A stretch of 64,000 bases of DNA, taken from assembly GCA_001599595.1 (NCBI GenBank), contig BCHH01000016.1:429901-493900 (forward strand), in the 5' to 3' direction. Both the position numbers and the translations under genes were made by a program. Each line of letters opens with the position of its first letter. The first letter of the stretch is position 1. Below the pieces are notes generated by a model. The model had not been told where the DNA came from and did no database searches. It worked only from the letters and a program-made list of their open reading frames with translations. Below, piece by piece: positions 60,498 through 64,000 of this stretch. The stretch is from Beverwykella pulmonaria (Eukaryota > Ascomycota > Dothideomycetes > Pleosporales > Melanommataceae).

Positions 60498-61990
60498 CTT
60501 CTCTGCCTTCTCTGCTCTCTGCGACGATTCTGGCTTCGGCGACGGTCAATTGCCTTGCGCAGGAGGAGGCTGAGAGAGCAGCGGCGGGGTTGCGCGATAT
60601 TGGGGTGGTGTTGGACGGGTGTGTGCGGTCAGAAAGGCCGTAGCAGCACTTTTGTGCAGGAGGGAGGTGGTGTTGGCGGCGAATAGAAGGTGCAGCGCGG
60701 GCGGTCGTGTTATGCAGGTTGTGTATGGCTAAGTCGACAATGGCAGCATGGGATTCCCGAGCAGAGGCAGCAACCTCGACGCCTGGTACCCGCCTACGCG
60801 CTCGCAGCCTCCTTCAAAAGGGCAAAACATGCGCGATGACGAGTGGAAAACAGTCAAGTGGGCAACGGGCGCTTGTGCCGTTGTGGGTTTACGGCATGCA
60901 CGGACCAGGGGCTAATCTATTCACCGCTCACCAGCCAAGCCTTTCGGACAACACCACCTCCCCGCGTCTTGCGCCCACGATAGCCGCCCCCTCTGCTTTA
61001 CCAATATGAGGCTGCGTGTAGGCGTCTGTACCGCTAGGTCCTCTAGTTCGGGCGCAAGACATCTCGTCCTATTGCCGCGCCGTGGGACCATGCTGTTCGG
61101 ACGATTCTCACCTCTAGCGCGCTCCTCCGATCCATGATTGCTGGAGGCACCCCAAGTTGGAAAGCGACCCTTCGTGGCAAGGTCAGCTGGACCGAATGGA
61201 GCTACCTAGAAACAGGAGCTGAGACCAAGAGGAAGTCCTTTCCATGATACAAATGGTAGGGTCAGGATGCGGAAGCCTTATCTATTCCCGCGCGTCCAGC
61301 TCTGGGTAGATAAGATGCGACCATCTCTAGCCCCTCGAACTCATGGTCCAAGCCAACTTTCCGGTAAAGGTTTGGCGAGGGCGGTGAGCAGCTGACTTGC
61401 GTTGCTTTTCTTATCGTGGACTTGAGCCTCAGCCTTGCTCACATATTGTGTCTCATTGGCGATGTAGAGAGAGTTGTCTCTAGGGACTTGCGCTAGCATC
61501 TGGAGCAAACGCGGGGGGTGCACAAGTCCCGCAGCCATATGTGGCCGATCTGGCCGTGCAAGAACCTTGCCAAACTGCACATAGTTAGCATCAAAGGGAC
61601 GCGAATATACTGGAAATTAGCGTGGTGCCTTTTGGCAGACACACGAAAATCTAGTGAAGAGCGAAGTCGAATATTGCATTGTACTCCTCGGTTGTGCGTC
61701 CAAAGTTCAACGAAATAACAGCCTGCATTGTGGCATTGAGGTCAGACAATGACGTATGTGGAATAGAGTAATTGGACGATTGGAGATGCCTGTCTGTATG
61801 ACGTGCATGGATACGAGCGACAGTTAATAAACGAGGCTTGGCGGGCTGACAGGGCGACAGAACATCAAACGCAGATGCATCGTGGGGAGGTAATTTTGGA
61901 AAAATAGGCCACAGGGTATATAGCAAGAGTGTACGAGACTTGTACATAGAATACATGGTATACAGGGGCGCCTGAGGACCCTCTCTCCAC
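60498..61990. other. Intergenic, 1.5 kb
   Basis: Upstream of the claudin-like gene and downstream of mrm1. Short frames such as 61341-61580 (minus) show nothing recognisable. Confidence 0.5.
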
Positions 61991-63702
61991 CTAAAACAGC
62001 CAGTCCCCTGGCTTCCGCACCGTCTTTGGCTTCTGCAACATCTCGTAGCAGAGCAGCGATGCCGCGACGCTGACATTCAGACTGTCGACACCGACCTCAT
62101 CGACCTCGCGACCATGCCTTATGCCGACTTTGTAATGCGCTTGATTTAGCAGGCTCATCCTCAGTCCCGCGCCCTCGGCGCCCATCATTAAGATGGTCGG
62201 ATGGCTTGCCACGGGGCAGTGATCATACGGCATGCGTCTCGTGCTTCGAGCGAACGTGTACACTACGTTGCTGGAAGAACCAGCAGCGGGCTCTGGGGTC
62301 GGCGCGGTAGCGGTCGTGAGCGCTGCGCGCTGTTCTTCTGGCGGCACGGCGTCGCTGGCGTAGATCCGCCATCCCTCGCGTGCGCTTTTGCCGAGGAAGT
62401 CGGCGGGCTGGGCCACGGTGAAGATGGGTATCGCTTCTGCGGCGCCGGCGGAGGCTTTGAGTGCGATGTGGCTCCAGGGCGCGCTTTGGCGAGTGGGCGT
62501 GGCGATGGCGTCTACGCCGAGGAAGTATGCTGAGCGGGCGATGGCCCCGAGGTTTCCTTCATCGAGCACGCCGTCAACATACAGTAGCAGCGGGTGTCTC
62601 CAGCCCGCCGACCTGTAATGGTATTCCGTTTGCGTTCCGTTCACCACAACATCTTCTGCGCTCTGCTTGTCGAGTGCAACTCGGAAGAAACCATCTTCCA
62701 TAGAGGAAGCGCCCATTTCTGTGATGGGATGCTGGGGCAGGGGGGACGCTTCGAGGATGAAGCCCTGAGAGTGAGCATTAGCAAATGGGCCCGTCATGGT
62801 TGTATAGGAAGATAGGCACACACATTGTGCGGTCTTCCGCTGCTCGCCTTGTCCATGGCACGCAAATACTTCTCGTCGACCTCACGAATGTTCAAGCGCA
62901 GAGCCCGTGCTCTCACCAGAAGTGGCTCTACCTCTTTGTGGTTCATGCCTCGTGTATGCACATACAGCGTGTACAGTTTCCGGCGATTGGCCTTGATCGC
63001 AGCTAGTACAGTCGAACGGCCATAAAGAAACTCGGAAGCTGCGGTGGTATAGGGAAGGGATTCGAGGGAGGGGTGTGCTTCATTTTCTGTGTCTGTGGAG
63101 TGGATACTGCGGAATTCCTTCCGTTGATGATGGCTCGATGGGCCCCATTCTCTCTGCTCTCCAGGCGATGCCGAATCCTTCCATTCGTTGAAGTTTCTGG
63201 TGGGCCGTGACTCCCTCCATCTATTGAGACCTTGAAATGGTCCTGATTCTCTGTATCCATTCACGTCTTTGGACGGTCTTGCCCCACTTGCCCCTCCAAA
63301 GTCTCGCGAGGGTCTCTCCTCTCTTACTCTTCTGAGATCGCGGGGCGACCTTGACCTTCTTAACCCAAAATGAGTAGGTGGTGGTGAGTCTCTCGATGCA
63401 CCGAGATGTAGTGGCGGCCGAGAACCACTAGACCCGCTATCCTTGTCCCCCAGGACTCTCTTTAGCGGCCTGTAGCTGTTCCACGACCCTTCATATTCTC
63501 TCTTAGGAGACGCGGAGCGGTCCGATTGTGCACCTTGTCCCCTGCTGTCGCCTCGTCGTGATCCTCCCAATCCGTCTGACTGGTTTCTGCCTCGTTCGAT
63601 AGCTGCTGTAAGGGACTTACAACGACACTGTTGGGATAGCAACGAAACGTTTGGCAGGTGCGATCGAAGAAATGCGGTGCGCAGCAGGCAGAGCTGTACC
63701 AT
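61991..63702 (-). CDS. mrm1: Mitochondrial large-rRNA 2'-O-ribose methyltransferase, Mrm1/SpoU type
   Basis: Exons 63702-62824 and 62764-61991 with a 59-nt intron (GTGTGT..CTCTCAG, phase 0); 550 residues. N-terminal mitochondrial presequence (MVQLCLLRTAFLRSHLP), then a long Arg/Ser/Pro/Gly-rich linker (about 30-215). SpoU substrate-binding domain from EFLYGRSTVLAAIKANRRKL; SPOUT catalytic domain with motif 1 LYVDGVLDEGNLGAIARSAY (Asn and Arg of motif 1 present), motif 2 ILMMGAEGAGL, and motif 3 VGVDSLNVSVAASLLCYE. Yeast Mrm1 methylates a conserved guanosine in the peptidyl-transferase region of mitochondrial 21S rRNA. The Arg/Ser-rich insertion makes it longer than the ~412-residue yeast enzyme. 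Confidence 0.92.
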
Positions 63703-64000
63703 TTCAACGAACGAGCGACGGGGATGCTATCGACGGGTCCCCCAAGATGTTTTTGGAACGTAGGACAGTTTTGACGAAACATTTTCGATGTACGAACAGA
63801 CGCCAAGACTCTTTGACTCTAGCGCCAGTCGCGAACTCTACACGCGTCGGCGTTTACGGATATGCATTCGTGAATTCCACCTCAGCTACTCCACACCCAC
63901 TCCCCGCCCTCGACAACCTCGTCGACGCAGCAATCGGTGTGCCCTCGCTGCATTAGCACCGTACTTGCGCACATTTCCTGAGCATGATCCATTAGCTAAT
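63703..64000. other. Window end, mrm1 promoter side
   Basis: No supported gene in the last 298 bases. Confidence 0.5.

Overview
The window is nuclear DNA from a filamentous ascomycete (Pezizomycotina; probably Dothideomycetes, but that class call is an inference). Most genes carry short introns of about 45 to 110 nt with GT..AG ends and CTAAC/CTGAC-like branch points. The gene set is typically fungal: PSP1, Nce102, Sli15/INCENP, Iks1, Ppc89, Rsm1, Hal2/Met22, Kar5/Tht1, a PTH11/rhodopsin-like receptor and a HeLo-like/ankyrin protein. No bacterial operons, tRNA genes, rRNA genes or CRISPR arrays were seen. Exon joins were worked out by hand from splice signals and reading frame; the total coding length was checked to be a multiple of three for each spliced gene.

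Left part (1-13.2 kb). A short inverted-repeat element (530-637) is followed by an uncharacterised coiled-coil gene with an in-frame TAG (1009-1852) and a PSP1-domain gene with a 5' UTR intron (2523-5420). Next comes a gene-poor stretch of about 5.9 kb, and then a tandem family of tiny secreted proteins (11354-13169): one intact two-exon copy, one copy with a collapsed intron, and one orphan second exon. None of the family members could be assigned to a known family.

Middle (13.9-31.4 kb). A pair of about 190-bp inverted repeats (13886-14076 and 17164-17353) brackets a gene for a HeLo-like N-terminal domain joined to about 15 ankyrin repeats. After it come the eisosome-type MARVEL protein Nce102, the chromosomal passenger scaffold INCENP/Sli15, a nine-exon mitochondrial acyl-CoA dehydrogenase, glucose-6-phosphate 1-epimerase and the Iks1-type kinase.

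Right part (31.4-64 kb). A broken purine nucleoside permease (31894-33050) precedes the spindle-pole protein Ppc89, a cytochrome P450, a PLC-like phosphodiesterase, the C3HC zinc-finger mRNA-export factor Rsm1, 3'-phosphoadenosine bisphosphatase Hal2, the karyogamy protein Kar5, mitochondrial ribosomal protein uL6m, a PTH11-like receptor, an unrecognised six-exon gene (54239-55590), an SDR-type reductase, a claudin-like four-helix membrane protein and the mitochondrial 21S rRNA methyltransferase Mrm1.

The conserved genes are mostly single-copy housekeeping genes with no operon-like logic. Several serve mitosis or nuclear division (INCENP, Ppc89, Kar5), but their proximity looks incidental. 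The accessory, fast-changing parts are the secreted-protein cluster, the HeLo-ankyrin unit with its flanking repeats, the permease relic, the six-exon orphan and the AT-rich gap at 57.9-59.6 kb.
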